Below, piece by piece: positions 31,700 to 44,361 of a DNA stretch of 64,000 nucleotides (position 1 is the first letter of the stretch; each line of letters opens with the position of its first letter). The stretch spans positions 10,064,501 through 10,128,500 of the forward strand of contig CM076952.1 in assembly GCA_039566865.1 (NCBI GenBank), given 5' to 3'. Below the pieces are notes generated by a model, which saw only the letters and a list, made by a program, of their open reading frames with translations, was not told the DNA's origin and made no database searches. The position numbers and the translations under genes were made by a program. The stretch comes from Aurelia coerulea. Lineage: Eukaryota > Cnidaria > Scyphozoa > Semaeostomeae > Ulmaridae.

Positions 31700-34236
31700 C
31701 CTCAGAAATAAAGTTGATTTTCTCTACCTATACTTTACACATTGAAATAACCAATGATTTCGAAACTGTTTGGAAAAGTTATCAATGAGGCTCTCATAAA
31801 GGCTGCTCCAGGATATAATCAAATAAACTTCAAACGCTCATCATGGAAAAATATATTGAGTCTTCAGAAAGTTCTTATTTGAAACGTTTCAAGACCCTCT
31901 TACGTTTTCTCTTATGAACAGACATAAATATAATTTATCCAAAGCTCTGATAAAGAAAAATGGCTAGAGCACTAAATATCTCGGTTATTGATATATGAAA
32001 AGCCATTACGTTTCACAAAGCAGCTAAGAATAACTGCTTTTGATATAAACTTAGCAGTTGTTTTACTTAATATAAACCTGATACATAACAAAGCTTTCAG
32101 CTTTTGACTCATGCCAACGAAATAATCGTCTGATATCTGATTTTTTGTCATAAAGACAAAAACAGTCGAGACAGAAACAGAAAAGAAAGTCGTAATTGCT
32201 AACAGACTTGATACCTGTAAGGTGCTGGCGGGAGTAATCAGGCGGTGATGGTAAACAGACACCCACATTATCCAAAAAATTGAAGAAAAGGAATATCCTA
32301 AATAGCATACATATTTTCATGGCAATCATTGTTCATGCTATACTAGGCCTCCTCATTCCATTTACATCTGCTGGTGTTCGTCCAGGACAAGCTTTATTAG
32401 TGTGTAGGTGCGCACCTGCACATGTTTGTTGGCCCAATTTTAGGGAAAATTATTGAAATCTCTACTTTAGTTCACATGTGGTAGGGAAGACAGAATATAA
32501 TTTCAATAAACAGTCGGTCATGTTGAGAGTAATCGCGCCCACGCTCCAAACCAAAAATAAACTAATAAATCATAAATGGATTTGAATACTTCTGCTCAGG
32601 AAGAGTTGTTGGTAGCATTGACTCTCTGGCATATCTTTGTATGATGGCAAAAGCTTTTGAATGTTCAGATCAAACCGAAACAAAGGGTGGAAGAACTTTA
32701 GAAATCTGTATGTATTGGAATGCACTATATCGGAATTTGGTTGCTGCTGGAGGAACAAGATGAATTTGCCAATTTCTCAGGTAAGTCAATTTTAGTTCAT
32801 CTCTCAATATACATCAGTGCAATTTACTTTAGATACAAATGATATTTTCGCATTTCGTTATAGCTAATTCTACCTATTGCAGGGAAATCTAGACCAAAGG
32901 TTTTGTTCCAAAAGTTCTTTGCGAGGTAATTAAATTCTTAAAGCACTGGGTGCAGAAATTAGGTGTTATCATTGTTAAGGGGACTTGAAAAGTACCTGTA
33001 ACAATCTCAAAATACGAATTAGCAGAAAGCACACTGAAAACAATATAAAAACTGTAGGAAGGGTCTCATTTAACATATACACTGAAGGGGAAAGCCCCCC
33101 CCCCCCCAGTCCTCATGCTTGCCCAACCAGTGTCAGTATTTTGCCGCTCTAGCTTAGTTGGAAGGCCCTTTCCTTTGTGGTTAAGGCAAAAGTCAAAGAT
33201 AAAAGGGAATCGACAATAATCTATTGTATTTGATATGTGATATGTGTAACCCCCTTTGTCATTGTGTGCCGGAAGAAACGATGGCTTTGTGGGCATGTCT
33301 TTAGCCTATTTATAGCAGCTACAAGATTTAGCTATGTCTATTCCCTTTAAAACTGAATTATCCCGAAGAAAGTTACTATCTTTACCAGGCAACCTTGACC
33401 ATCACAGTGTATTCAGAGCTTTAATTTTGATTTAATCTTCCTTGCTTTGTTGCAAACATAATTTTAGCTTCGACTAAAAGCTTTAACAAATTATCACTAA
33501 AGTTTACTAGGTTATTTGACAGGAATTAATTTGATGTTCTATTTTCAAAATCTCCCAGGACAGCCTGTCGTCAATTCTGTCATATTTTTTTCGGTGAGAG
33601 AATTGTAATCCAACGATCTAGAGAAAGGGTATGGTCTCGAAAATTCCTCTTGGGGGGCAAGCCACTAGACCCTCATTGTTGCTGACCATACTCGCCCTGA
33701 TTTTCAGCCGTCCAATTTGATTCTTTCGCATGACTGAAATCTTCCAACTATGAGTTATATGTTTACAGACAATAATCTATTTCTGGTTTGGAATGTGGGT
33801 GGATTATGTCTCTAAATGACCGTAACAGTACTTGATTGAAATCTTTGAAAAATGATTCATATGTTTACAGACAAAAGCAGGAAAAAAGCTTTGAATTTGA
33901 TATATCAAAACAAAAGATAAATGCTGTCTCATGATGAATTGATGGATATACACAGAAACATGCTTCATCGCTCTTTTTACATTTTACATTTTTTATTTAG
34001 ACCATTTTACATGCTGAACATCACCAGGGAAAGTCTTCTTAAATCTACAAAACGCTGACACGAGTTGCTGTCTCTCGTTTGCCTGCGCGATAGTAGTGAA
34101 GAAATTGTAATTCGGAATGTCATGCCTTGATATGAAGCTCCGAATTCGTTGCAGAGAAGACAAACGCTAATTTGAATATATGACATTGTGATTGAATCAA
34201 GGGAATGCATGGCCTACGAGTGGGTCTGCTCTTAGC
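31700..34236. other. Mostly unassigned sequence
   Basis: No gene is recognised. A C-run sits at 33098-33110. At about 33603-33725 a segment (AACGATCTAGAGAAAGGGTA, then GGGGGGCAAGCCACTAGACC) resembles the hAT subterminal region at 10865-10920 and may be a hAT scrap. Confidence 0.4.
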
Positions 34237-34300
34237 GCGCTGAAAACTCAAAACTCGCTGAAACGCGCTGAAAACGCGCTGAGAACGCGCTGAAAACTTA
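34237..34300. repeat. Short tandem repeat, GAAAACGCGCTGA-like
   Basis: Four to five consecutive imperfect units of about 13 bp share CGCGCTGA. No function is inferred. Confidence 0.6.
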
Positions 34301-35457
34301 AAACCCTCCTGCTGTGATAAGGGTTGTATATTGATTGATGTGGTAAGGTGCGAATTGCAGTTGCGAGTTACACTATTTTGCGAGTTGCGAGTTGCTAGTC
34401 ACTAGTTGAACTAGAGTTGTGAGATGGAAATTCAAAAGTACGAGTTGAAGCCAAAATTACGAGCTGTCTATTTTCTTCTGAAAGAATGAATTTTCGCCAA
34501 ATAAAACTAATTTTTTGAAGTTGCAATTCAATTCGCAACTGCTTCATGGATTTCCCTTCATAACTAAGCATTTTTAAGCATATTTAATTTTCTTTATAAG
34601 CAGCCATTTTTCTTCAAATGATTAAGAAACTTTAAAAATTTGCAGCTTTCATTCCTCAAAGTCATTCATTCAAAACATTACTGAAATGCAATAAACTGGG
34701 GACTTACCTAAGTTGTTTTGAAAGAAAATTACAGGAGAATGATTAAGTCGTTGTCTTTCCTTTTCAGGGCGACTTCCTTCAAGTCCATGCTAACTACTGG
34801 GCTCAGAAATTGAAGTGAATTGAGCTCTGAGGGTATTTTTCGATTTGGAAAAGCATCTTCAATAAAAGGAGATTCGAGAGGCACTGCACTCCTGAAAAAT
34901 TCTGGTGCTATTTAGCAAAAATGCTTTGCTTTTCAAGGAATTGGCAACGAAGCCTCAGCGTGATTTGTTGCATATATTTCAGTAAGGCCTGATGTGCAGC
35001 CATTTTCAATATAAGAAGTAGGAATATGCTTATAAGAAAGTGAAGTGATGTTCTAGTAGGCTGACTCACAGACCCTCGTTTTGTCTGTGAGTCAGGCTAG
35101 CATTCTAGTGGTGTTCCAGAAAATTAAGAAGCTGTACGAAGCGATCAGAGGTCAATTTGAAGTTGAGGAGTTTTGTCAATCATTGGTTATGAGTAGAAAA
35201 AAGCGTTTTAGACATAAAGCATATGGTAATAGTTAAGTAATACCAAAGAGAATAATTTTGCTTCCGTGTAATTCTCTGAGCTCAAATCAAATCCTTTATT
35301 AGCAGCCATCTGTGATTTAAGAAGCTCTTCTATGAATCATAGTCACAAGAGAAGGATATTCGAGAAACGAACAGGCTATTGAATTCAGCCTTTGTTCACT
35401 TTCCGATGTTGATACGCGCTCGTTCCCAGTTTCCTACGTGCACACAATATCTTTAAC

Positions 35458-35893
35458 ATGGCATCTGGTAGTGACAGTGATAGGGATGTCTTCTTTGGTT
35501 ATGATTTGGATGCCGCTTTAGCGATTCTTGAAGAAGTTTTACCTGCGCAAAGTGTTGATTTTGATGCAAACTTGAATGTGCTACTGAAAGAAATTGATTC
35601 CATTGCTGCTGAAGGATTTTTAAGCGAGAAATGTGGAAAAGTTTGCAAAACAAAACGAGAATTGACCCGGCGCACAAATGCAGCTCATGTTCAGCGAGAT
35701 GTCGAGGATCCTGTTGCTTCCAAACGCAAAACACCAGAACAAATGCTCCATCCACTGTCTTTCAAGACATTTATTGAAACCAGTGTTGCTAAATTGGCTT
35801 CTGGTGTGTGTTATTCAGACAATATGCGCGTATAGTTTTCCAACTACAAAGTTAATGTTGATGATGCCTACCGGTATGTTAAAGATGTGATTG
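35458..35893 (+). pseudogene. Zinc-finger-like ORF, truncated
   Basis: The frame from ATG 35458 has an acidic N terminus (MASGSDSDRDVFFGYDLDAA), a degraded C2H2-like segment (EKCGKVCKTKRELTRRTNAAH, where the first zinc-binding histidine is replaced by arginine), and a helical part (LHPLSFKTFIETSVAKLASG). TAG at 35833-35835 ends it. Past the stop, FSNYKVNVDDAYRYVKDVIG continues one more stretch before the sequence switches to gypsy RT at about 35894. I cannot name the family; it looks like the first part of a longer, perhaps transposon-borne, protein. Confidence 0.45.
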
Positions 35894-37140
35894 GTATTTT
35901 CATCACAATAACAAAACCTCTTCGAGCATTGACACGGAAGAACGCGAGTTGGGAATGGACTCCTGAAAGTGAAGAAGCATATATCAGAAGCTGAAAGATG
36001 TATGGACAAAAGATCCAACCGTTAGTTATTTTGATATCAACAACGAAAACTTAGTAAAAGTTAGTACAAGCCCCGTCATACTTTCAGCTATTCTCGCACA
36101 GAAAGAGCCTGGAAAAGAATGTCCAAATATAATTGCTTATGCAAGCAGAGCGCTGTCATCTGTAGAGAAAAGATATTCACAGACTAAGAAGGAAGCGCTG
36201 GCAATCGTCTGGGGAATCGAACATTACCACCTTTATTTATATGGAGCACCATTTACATTGCATACGGATCATAAGCCTTTAGAGATGATATACGCTTATC
36301 CATGTTCAAATCCACCAGCAAGGATTCAAAGATGGATGTTAAGACTCCAACAATACAATTTTACAGTCGTTTATAAAGCCGGCATTTCAAACCCTGCTGA
36401 TTTCCTCTCAAGACATCCGATACAAACAAAACATTTCAGACCAAATGTTGCTTAAGACTTCATCAATTCTGTTACAGAAGCTGCAATGATCAGCGTTTAC
36501 TCTGGAAGAAATAAAATGTGCTACGGAGGAGGATAAAGTTTTACGTGGTCATCAAGCTGCGATTCAAACAGGCTGTTGGAACTGCGATATCGTAACTTCC
36601 TTCAAAAATATTTGTGATGAAATATCTGTTGATCACCGATACAAAATATTATTACGCGGTACAAGTATTATACTACCGAGTTCATTGCAACGTCCAGCAT
36701 CACCCATGAAGGCCATCAAGAAATAGCAAAACAAAGGCACTTTTACGTGAATATGTTTGGTTTCCACACTTAGAAAAGATGGTAAAGGAAGAAATAGATA
36801 GCTGTATTCCATACCAAGCTGCGGGAAATCATGAACCCCCAGCACCACTCCAAACATCACAAATGCCAGCAGGGCCATGGAAAAAAGTTAAAATTGACAT
36901 TCTTGGACCTTTTCACAGTGGAGAGTATTCATTAGCCGTGACTGATTGTTACTCAAGGTACACTGAAGTTGAAATCGTTTCATCAACAGCTGCAATAGTG
37001 GTACTACCAAAGCTAGATGTGATATTTGCCAGACACGGAATACCAGATAAAGTAACATCGGGCAATGAATGGACCACCGTTTCAAGGAAAAGAATTTGAA
37101 CTTTATATGTCATTGTTGGGAATAAATCATGTCCCAAGCA
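35894..37140 (+). pseudogene. Ty3/gypsy pol remnant: RT end, RNase H, integrase
   Basis: Frames change often. RT thumb: TKPLRALTRKNASWEWTPES. RNase H: IIAYASRALSSVEKRYSQTK, ALAIVWGIEHYHLYLYGAPF, LHTDHKPLEMIY, then YKAGISNPADFLSRHP. Integrase at 36780-37100: KIDILGPFHSGEYSLAVTDC (first catalytic D) and FARHGIPDKVTSGNEW, where the expected SDNGP is disrupted by a small duplication that also shifts the frame. The zinc-binding H2C2 domain is incomplete, and no LTRs are visible. It is an old fragment. Confidence 0.75.
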
Positions 37141-38606
37141 CACAAATAGCTTGCAAATTTTCCCAGATATCCTACCCTGTCCACCATGTTTGTTGTATCC
37201 TGAAGTTTCGTTCCACCAAGTTAGATCGTAGGGCCAGGAACAGTTTTCTTCTTATTTCACTTTGAATAAATCGCTGTTATTTGACAAAATTGCACCTATT
37301 TGGTAATAGCAACTGAGGCATTTCCTAAAGCTTCTTCGATAAATCTTTGGAGATCTTCTGCTCTGGCAGCTTCACCAAACTCCCACGAGACTATCCTTTT
37401 CTTGTGAGTATGTATAAATCCTTTGATTTTACCAAGGCTCATCCAAAAAAGTACGGTGTTCTGGCTGCAAAAGATGGAAATTTGAAGATTTTCTACCGAA
37501 TTCGCAACTCCTATTTTAAATTTACCAACTCGCACTTCCCCCTCGATATTTGCAACTCGCAGAAAGTAGGAACTCGCAACTCGCATTTTACTAATTCACT
37601 ATAACGAGTGATCTTCAAAGCTTATGGTAGGGGTTGTTGGACACCAAGTGAATCAATTTGGTAGACTAAACTATAGACTATGAACTGTTGAGATTCGCCG
37701 AAGGAGCATTGATGTGAACCACCTTTCTTTTGGACAGCTATGTTATACTAAAGTTAATTGTCAAAAACCCCAAAAGGAATGCTAACCTCCAAGTTTAGCA
37801 CCATCCTTTTTGTAGCTAATGGGGCTGTTGTTGCATTAATGTGCCCCGTGTTGTTGCATTCAATGGTAAGGAGAAAAGACTAGTTTTACTTTTTAACATA
37901 CATGATAAAAGCAAACACTTCTAAAAATGAATAAGCGTCAAATTTACATCACAAGAGACTGCACTTTGGCATACATCCTGCACCGTAAAACGTTTTCACT
38001 GAAACCCCCGCTAGAGGTCGATGACCACCGACAATAACTTCGGACGCCTAAGGAAACAGGCAAACTAAATCAAATAATTTTACAAGATGTGCGACAATAA
38101 GTACCTGGCCTTTCACTTTGCAACTTAATTTCGATCAAGGAGTACGTTTTTCTGAAGAAAAAAAAATGTTTTCCTTAGATGTGCAATATCACCCACCAGC
38201 TCCTATTATAATTACTAGCACAGATGCAATTATTGTCAGAACACAATCTCATTGCTAACATCCTTGAAGGTCATTTCTTGTGCCATACTCACTCTGTTGT
38301 AAATATGACTCCTCTTCATCGTTTCAAACGATGTTAGGATCTTCCGGCCTTTATAACGCACGGCTGAAGAAATATTGAAATTATCGCAGGCTGACAAACG
38401 AGTAGATTGTAATTAACATCTTGTGGTTTATGTACCATTTGGTGTAACGACAACGATGTCATCTTCTACCATCCTACAAAGAAATAACACCATGCAAGAG
38501 TTACGACAATACGTCATCCTTCAAAGAATTTGCAATGTGTGCATAAAAGATGTATATATTGAAGCAAGGAGAAATATGACATAATTCCATATATCACATA
38601 CTGAAA
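37141..38606. other. Unassigned sequence
   Basis: The inverted GCAACTCGC motifs lie at the start. A minus-strand open frame at 37296-37586 (FGEAARAEDLQRFIEEALGN) looks protein-like but is not recognised. Beyond 37610 I see nothing that can be supported. Confidence 0.35.
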
Positions 38607-39710
38607 AATAGTTTTACGACCGAGCAGATATCCTGTCAATTAAGAAGAGCCTAAATATGTTCCCCTGGCCAGAAACCTTTCATAGTAGCCCAAACTGGCA
38701 AGTCAAAACACTGAATGAAGTTCTGCTGAACATATGTTCAAATTTTATTCCAAATAAAATAATAACAGTTAGGCTTCGTCAGGCATCTGGATAACGCAAA
38801 TCAATTAAGAACTTTATCACGAAAAAGAATAGAGCGTACAAGACTTTCATCAGAAATGGTCAACCAAAAGATAAGCTACAGGGCATCAATGACATGATAT
38901 CCCAGGAAGCAAAACTGATCGAAGATGCTAATCATAGATACTTCAAGAAAATCAGCGTAACTCTTTCTGATGTACAAACCGGTAGAAAGACGTATTGGTC
39001 CTTGATCAATAAAATCTTGAACAAACCTAAAATTCCCTTAATTCCTCCTCTCCTAGAAAATTATGTATTTGTGTTAGATTTCGAAGCCGAGGCAGACATT
39101 TTTAATGATTATTTCATTTAACAGTGTACAACTATTGATACTGGGAGTTAAATTCCGCAATCAACGCGCCACTACTTACCCATTCCCCTATCTCAGATGA
39201 AAAAATATTAAAAATTATTCGATCACTGAACCCTAATAAAGCTCATGGTTGCAATGATATCTCAATCCGGATGATAAAGGTATGTGATGATTCCCTCCTT
39301 CTGCCTCTTAAATTGATATTTGAATTGATACAGGCCAAGGTATTTTCCCAGAAATTTGGAAACAAACCCAAGTAGTCCCAATACATGAAAATAATTGTAA
39401 AAATTCTAAGCGAAATTATCGTCCCATTTCATTACTTCCAATTTTTGGGAAGATCTTAGAAAAACTTATGTTTGATAGCCTTTACCAACACCTGGATTCT
39501 TGCGGATTACTAAATCCAAACTAATCAGGGCTTCAGCCAGGATATTCAACTATTAACCAACTTTTGTCCATCGTCAATTCAACATTTACCGCGTTTGACT
39601 GCAGCCCCCCTCTAGATGTTCGCTTTGTTTATCTTGATATCTCTAAGGCATTCGATAGGGTCTGGCATGAGGGTCTCATATACAAACTGCGTCGATGTGG
39701 TGTTTCCGAC
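38607..39710 (+). pseudogene. LINE-A copy 4, 5' part, heavily decayed
   Basis: Linker and RT start are recognisable: NWQVKTLNEVLLNICSNFIP, KTYWSLINKILNKPKIPLIP, then NYRPISLLPIFGKILEKL-like and YLDISKAFDRVWHEGL in shifting frames with many stops. It breaks at CGVSDK..., where the 9.47-kb transposon is inserted, and resumes at 49191. It is clearly older than copies 2 and 3. Confidence 0.75.
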
Positions 39711-40082
39711 AAACGCACAGTGATCCAGCAAATGTAATAAATGCCGAAAAATGAAAGTTCTCAAAATCAATCACGCTGTAGCTCATTTGAAAGAGCAATG
39801 ATTGGTAATCAAAATGAAAGAATGATTATTAAAACCGGACCTATGAGAGCCAAGAAACAGATTTTTAAAGTTTCAAGAAATCACAAGTTTACAAATTTGA
39901 TATCGAAAAGACAATTAACACTCGATTTAGGCCAGCTTCAACATTTAATTTCTCTGTTCAAACAGCTCTGATTCTTGAAATCATTTTTTCATTTTGATTG
40001 CATACACCTCAGCATTATGTGTGCTTCATTTCATCGACAACGAGTGGAAAATTTTCGCAAATATTGCGAATTACTACAAGTA

Positions 40083-41410
40083 GGGGAGACGGGGGACAAT
40101 TGTAACACGGGGCAATTGCAGCACTAGCTCTCACACCTAGCAGAAAAGTGCAATAAATCTGATTTTTGCACAGAACATGCTCATTCTAACCCTCTACACA
40201 CGACTTGAGATACAGGAATATTCATCCAAGTTTGTGAAATTATCGGGGGGAAAACATGTTTTTGAGCACAAAAGTAAAAAAGTACTTCCACTGTAAATTT
40301 TTGTCTGAGAAATTTTGCTCTTGAGTAAAAAAGTTCATTTTCACATGACAGCTATGACATCTATTTAGGATCAAAGCTACGTTAATACTTTCAAGCTCCA
40401 CAACTTATGAGATGTGAAAACGGGGTATAATGAAAGATGACCAGGTCACGGGCAATTGTAACACGCTGTTACAATTGCCCCGGTGTAAGCTGACCGATGG
40501 CTTGGTTTTGATTCAATTTCTATTCGAGGCGAACTGCATGCATCCATGCAGTATTATAGAGTTGAATTTTGAAACTTTTAAACAATAATTCCTTTGATAT
40601 AAAACACTTTTTCCCACAAATGATTCATTTGTTCAATTGATTCATCGAGCTTTATAACAAAGAAACAACAAGTCTGGAGATCTGAAATAAAGCAAGCTGT
40701 CCAACGTATAGTGCAAATTTTCTCAACTTCAGGGGAGGGATGATGAATTGGAATGTTTCACATCAAAGATCTTTTGTATTTTCATTTCTTATCTTGAACA
40801 TGGTTAGTAGCAGAAAACGGATAACAAATTGAGGAGAAAATCTGCATTTACTACCAGAGGCAGCACGATGCGTTTTTAATCAGCCAAAATCCGTACGATG
40901 CATTGCCAAAGAGACGAATTGATGTCACCTAGCCCTGTCAAGATATTGCAATAAATTAAGAAATATGGAAGCTCCAAAAGCCGGCTACAATCCCCACGCA
41001 AGGGTAGTGTCTCAAGAAAAGGCTTTGAGCCAATAAACACTTCTTTCCCCTATTAGCTTCAAAATCTCTGGTCTCACTACAGATGAAGAGAAGAGTATTC
41101 ATATGATCTGCGTTGAGAAACAAAAAGAGCCGTTGAATGATTCTCTGTACTGATTTTAAAGATGTGTTACAATTGCCCCGACCATGTGTTACAATTGCCC
41201 CGCGATACGGGGCAATTGCAACACTTGACCGCTGATTTTAAAACTTTCACGACGACAAGAAATTTTTGGTTCTTTGTGAATGAAACTTAGTTCTATCTCA
41301 TTCCAACAGATGCAAGTATAGTATTATCTACCCCCAAGAACGCTATTGACCATTATTTAGACGTTACGGCTGATTTCCCAAAAAGTGTTACAATTGTCCC
41401 CGGTCTCCCC
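40083..41410. mobile_element. MITE family G, copy 2
   Basis: The ends GGGGAGACGGGGGACAATTG and CAATTGTCCCCGGTCTCCCC are flanked by TA at 40081-40082 and 41411-41412. It is inserted in the left arm of the 9.47-kb transposon; the right arm (about 48530-48545) shows the empty site. Extra internal GTTACAATTGCCCCG phrases near 40470-40490 and 41165-41220 suggest internal duplication or a nested relative. No transposase. Confidence 0.8.
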
Positions 41411-41689
41411 TACTATATTTGAGGATAAAAACTGATATTTAGGTAGAAACAGTTGAAAATCTAAAAGACGGGGTCAAACGGTGTCTTAGCAAAAAATATT
41501 ACAATTAACTAGAACGTCTCGAGTGCGTGTGCCAACGGTTATCTTTGGGAACCTTCTGCAAAAAATTCTAAGGCCGTTTTAGAACATGTGGTCATTTCTT
41601 GAAAATGACATGTGGACGTGTCAGAAACCAGTGTTCTTTTACATTTAACTGAATTACTATTCTAGATAATGCCCTAAACTCATTTCAAA

Positions 41690-42680
41690 TTAAAGACAAG
41701 TCATTCAGCTGAATTCTTGAAACTCGGATGAATTGAATATCAGCATACCTTAACGTACAGTGGATTGAAGAGCCAGACACTCTACTTTTTGCTACATCTG
41801 AACCCGACACTGTATCAATCGTGTCAAATTCAATTCTCAAGCACCAAATTCTTTCTTAGCACCGTCAGACTAGACATAATGCTTTCTCTTGAGCTTTAAT
41901 GTCCTAGTTGTAGTTGACTGATTTTGGCCGTACTTTCTTCACAACGAGAACAAATGATTATTGATCTGATTGATGGTTACGAGGACAGGACAAATTTTTG
42001 CGATTCTGTGGTGCCACATCGGCGTTTGCCTCGCAGTTTCCGAGACTAGAAACACCACTAAGACTGTCAACGTTGACAGACTGAAGCCTTTCACCTATGA
42101 TATGATGCTGCACTTAGCAATACATTTTCACTGGGAAGAGGATAATAGATTTCCCTACTGTACCCCCAGATGATTGCCCATAACTGGGAGCTGCTTGAAA
42201 TTCTCAAAAAGGCTATCCGATAGCTGTATTGTTTGAAAGCAGTCCTAACGCCTGGAACAGACATGCTAACAGCTTCCAAATTGACCCAGAATTCGGAGCA
42301 AAACAAACGTTTGTGTAACATGACATCCATGACGTTTTGTCAAAATGTTCATAACATCTGTCCCAGATGTAGCAAAAGCGAGCCATATTCTACAAACTAC
42401 GGCGAAAGTCAACGAGATAAATTATGATACTAAAACTCAAGAAGAAGCATTGATGAAGTCTTTACATTTATAACTATGATAAGAAAGAATGTTATGCCTC
42501 GGAACAGAATTTGATATGATTTGATGCAGTTTTGAAATCAGACGTGACAAAGAGTACAGTTACTGTTTGTTCAATCCACTGTACGTTAAGGTATATTGAT
42601 TTTAAGTTTCTTCAATTCATCCAAGTTTCTAGGATTCAGCTGAATGACTTGCCTTTAATTTGAAATGAGTTTTAGAGCAT
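41690..42680. repeat. Inverted repeat pair inside the 9.47-kb transposon
   Basis: The segment at about 41690-41775 (ACTCATTTCAAATTAAAG ... ACGTACAGTGGATTGA) is repeated inverted at about 42565-42680 with a few differences, enclosing about 780 bp. Confidence 0.6.
41970..42173 (+). pseudogene. Possible LTR-retrotransposon integrase tail
   Basis: The short frame has TRNTTKTVNVDRLKPF, which resembles the K.VHVDRLKPF segment near the end of LTR-retrotransposon integrases. Nothing else supports the call, and the flanks are not coding. Confidence 0.25.
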
Positions 42681-42861
42681 TATTCTCACCCAAGGGGTCA
42701 CTCTGAAATCTCAAAATAACGCATGAAAACTCCATTCTTTACCCCCACGGGATCTGCTTAGCTATGTGTGTAGCCCCTTGAGGCTCAAGCAAGGTATTAA
42801 AAGCTTAGAATTGGTTTATTCCGTCTCTTTCTACGCAACAAGCAGTCACACGTGTAAAAGC
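42681..42861 (+). repeat. 181-bp direct repeat, copy 1
   Basis: It is nearly identical to 47689-47869 (one visible difference, GTAG versus GTAA). Just after it, GAAAGAACCGTCGCCGA appears; just after copy 2 the inverse of that string appears. This points to a rearrangement at the border. Confidence 0.75.
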
Positions 42862-43459
42862 TCTCGCTTCAGTTATGTCGTGAAAGAACCGTCGCCGACA
42901 TAGCCCAAGCCCTTTGGAGCAGGTACCTGATATCGAAGTCGAAATATACTAGGCATTTATGAAGATGAAATACAACAGCCAGCTAACCAGGTAGCTGAAG
43001 TTTCTTAACAACGAGTTCAGCAAGCAGTGGAAAGCCAGCAGACCGAGCCAGTAGCAAGTGCGGTAAGCTAATATCAATATTCATTCTATCATTTAGGCCC
43101 ATTTTTTAATCAATAATCTGCGTCTCGTTCGTTGTCTCGAACATCGTAGGATACCCCACTCTTTACCTTACTAAAGGTTTTACTATGCTTGCCTGGGCTT
43201 TATATGCGTTTCTTTGTGCGGGTTGCTCCATTTATTTTGCAATGGAAAGCTCTCTCGGTATTTTTTGCATAAAAAACATAACACCACGTGCTGTTTTTTC
43301 AATGTGCCAGTAGGTCCCAGCTGCATAAATATTTCTTGTATAATTTTACAGAGACATCATTTAGCGACATTTTTGTAACAGGATTTTTTGATTACGAAGA
43401 GAGTTTTGTCTTACGTACATCTTTTTTCAAAATTTCATCTTTTTGCCAAAATTTCATTT

Positions 43460-43903
43460 ATAAGTTGAGGGGCACCGCTTATTAGCATAAATCTTCCTTA
43501 CTGTTTATAACCAAAGAGAATTTTATTTGTCAATTTGAAGAGCACCGTCTAGCGTACATCTTCGTTACGGTAGCCAAATAGAATTTTATTTATGGATTTG
43601 AAAGAGCACTGTCTTGGGTAAATCTACGTCACGGTAGCCAAAAAGATTTTGATTTATGAATTTCAAAGAGCACCGTCTAGCGTATATCTTCGTTACGGTA
43701 GCCAAAGAGAATTTGATTTATGAATTTGAAAGAGCACCGTTTAGCGTAAATCTTCGTTACGGTAGCCAAAAAGATTTTGATTTATGAATTTCAAAGAGCA
43801 CCGTCTAGCGTATATCTTCGTTACGGTAGCCAAAGAGAATTTGATTTATGAATTTGAAAGAGCACCGTCTAGCGTATACCTTCGTTACGGTAGCCATAAT
43901 TTG
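43460..43903 (+). repeat. 64-bp minisatellite, array 1 (about 7 units)
   Basis: The unit contains GAGCACCGTCTAGCGTAT, CTTCGTTACGGTAGCC and AATTTGATTTATGAATTTG. The spacing of GCACCG is 64 bp in the regular part (for example 43671 to 43735). Because 64 is not a multiple of three, it does not encode a repeated peptide. Confidence 0.9.
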
Positions 43904-43907
43904 TGTG

Positions 43908-44225
43908 TGATTTAGTTGTTATATAATTCTATGTGGCCAGTGTCCGATGGAATTTGTAGTAAACATTTCTCGTTCCTTAAGTGATCTCTGTGTAACTCCC
44001 TAAAACCTAGTTGTTATTTTTGATTAATTTTTCTCCTTAGTTAATAAGTCGCTCGTAGCCACTTGGGGGTTTATCTAAAAACCTTACACTCGGTCTGTGG
44101 CTGGGTTCCTTGTGGCTGGGCTGCGTGACCCCCTACCCTATTGCTAAGTTAATAAAACCTATTTATGAAATTAAATTTATTAAATATTGTTATTTGATAT
44201 TGCAAGATGTCATTCTTTCTCAACA
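43908..44225 (+). other. LTR-like segment interrupting the minisatellite
   Basis: The stretch starts TGTGTGTGATT and ends TCTCAACA, has AATAAA-like signals near 44150, and is followed by TTAGGCAGTAGGGGGGCGCTC, which could be a primer-binding region. It might be one LTR plus leader of a truncated retrotransposon. No partner LTR was found. Confidence 0.3.
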
Positions 44226-44361
44226 TTAGGCAGTAGGGGGGCGCTCAGCCCAGTCTCAAGGAACATCAGCAATGCAAATATCAAACGACCCTTGTGGGGA
44301 CTCACTGACCTTTTGCAAACCTTTCACATATTGAATATCCTCCGCTAATTTCTTTGTATTT

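Larger units (their letters stand above)
34340..37607. repeat. Region bounded by inverted GCGAGTTGCGAGTT-type motifs
   Basis: At the left (34350-34440) GCGAGTTGCGAGTTGC and related phrases occur. At the right (37497-37590) they appear inverted (GCAACTCGCA, AACTCGCAACTCGCATTTTA). They may be the subterminal repeats of one DNA transposon enclosing the zinc-finger-like ORF and the later gypsy fragment. No precise ends or TSD were resolved. Confidence 0.35.

Noticed and set aside
34237..34300. Repeated CGCGCTGA units as a CRISPR-like array
   Set aside because: The units are too short and contiguous, without spacers, and the genome is animal.
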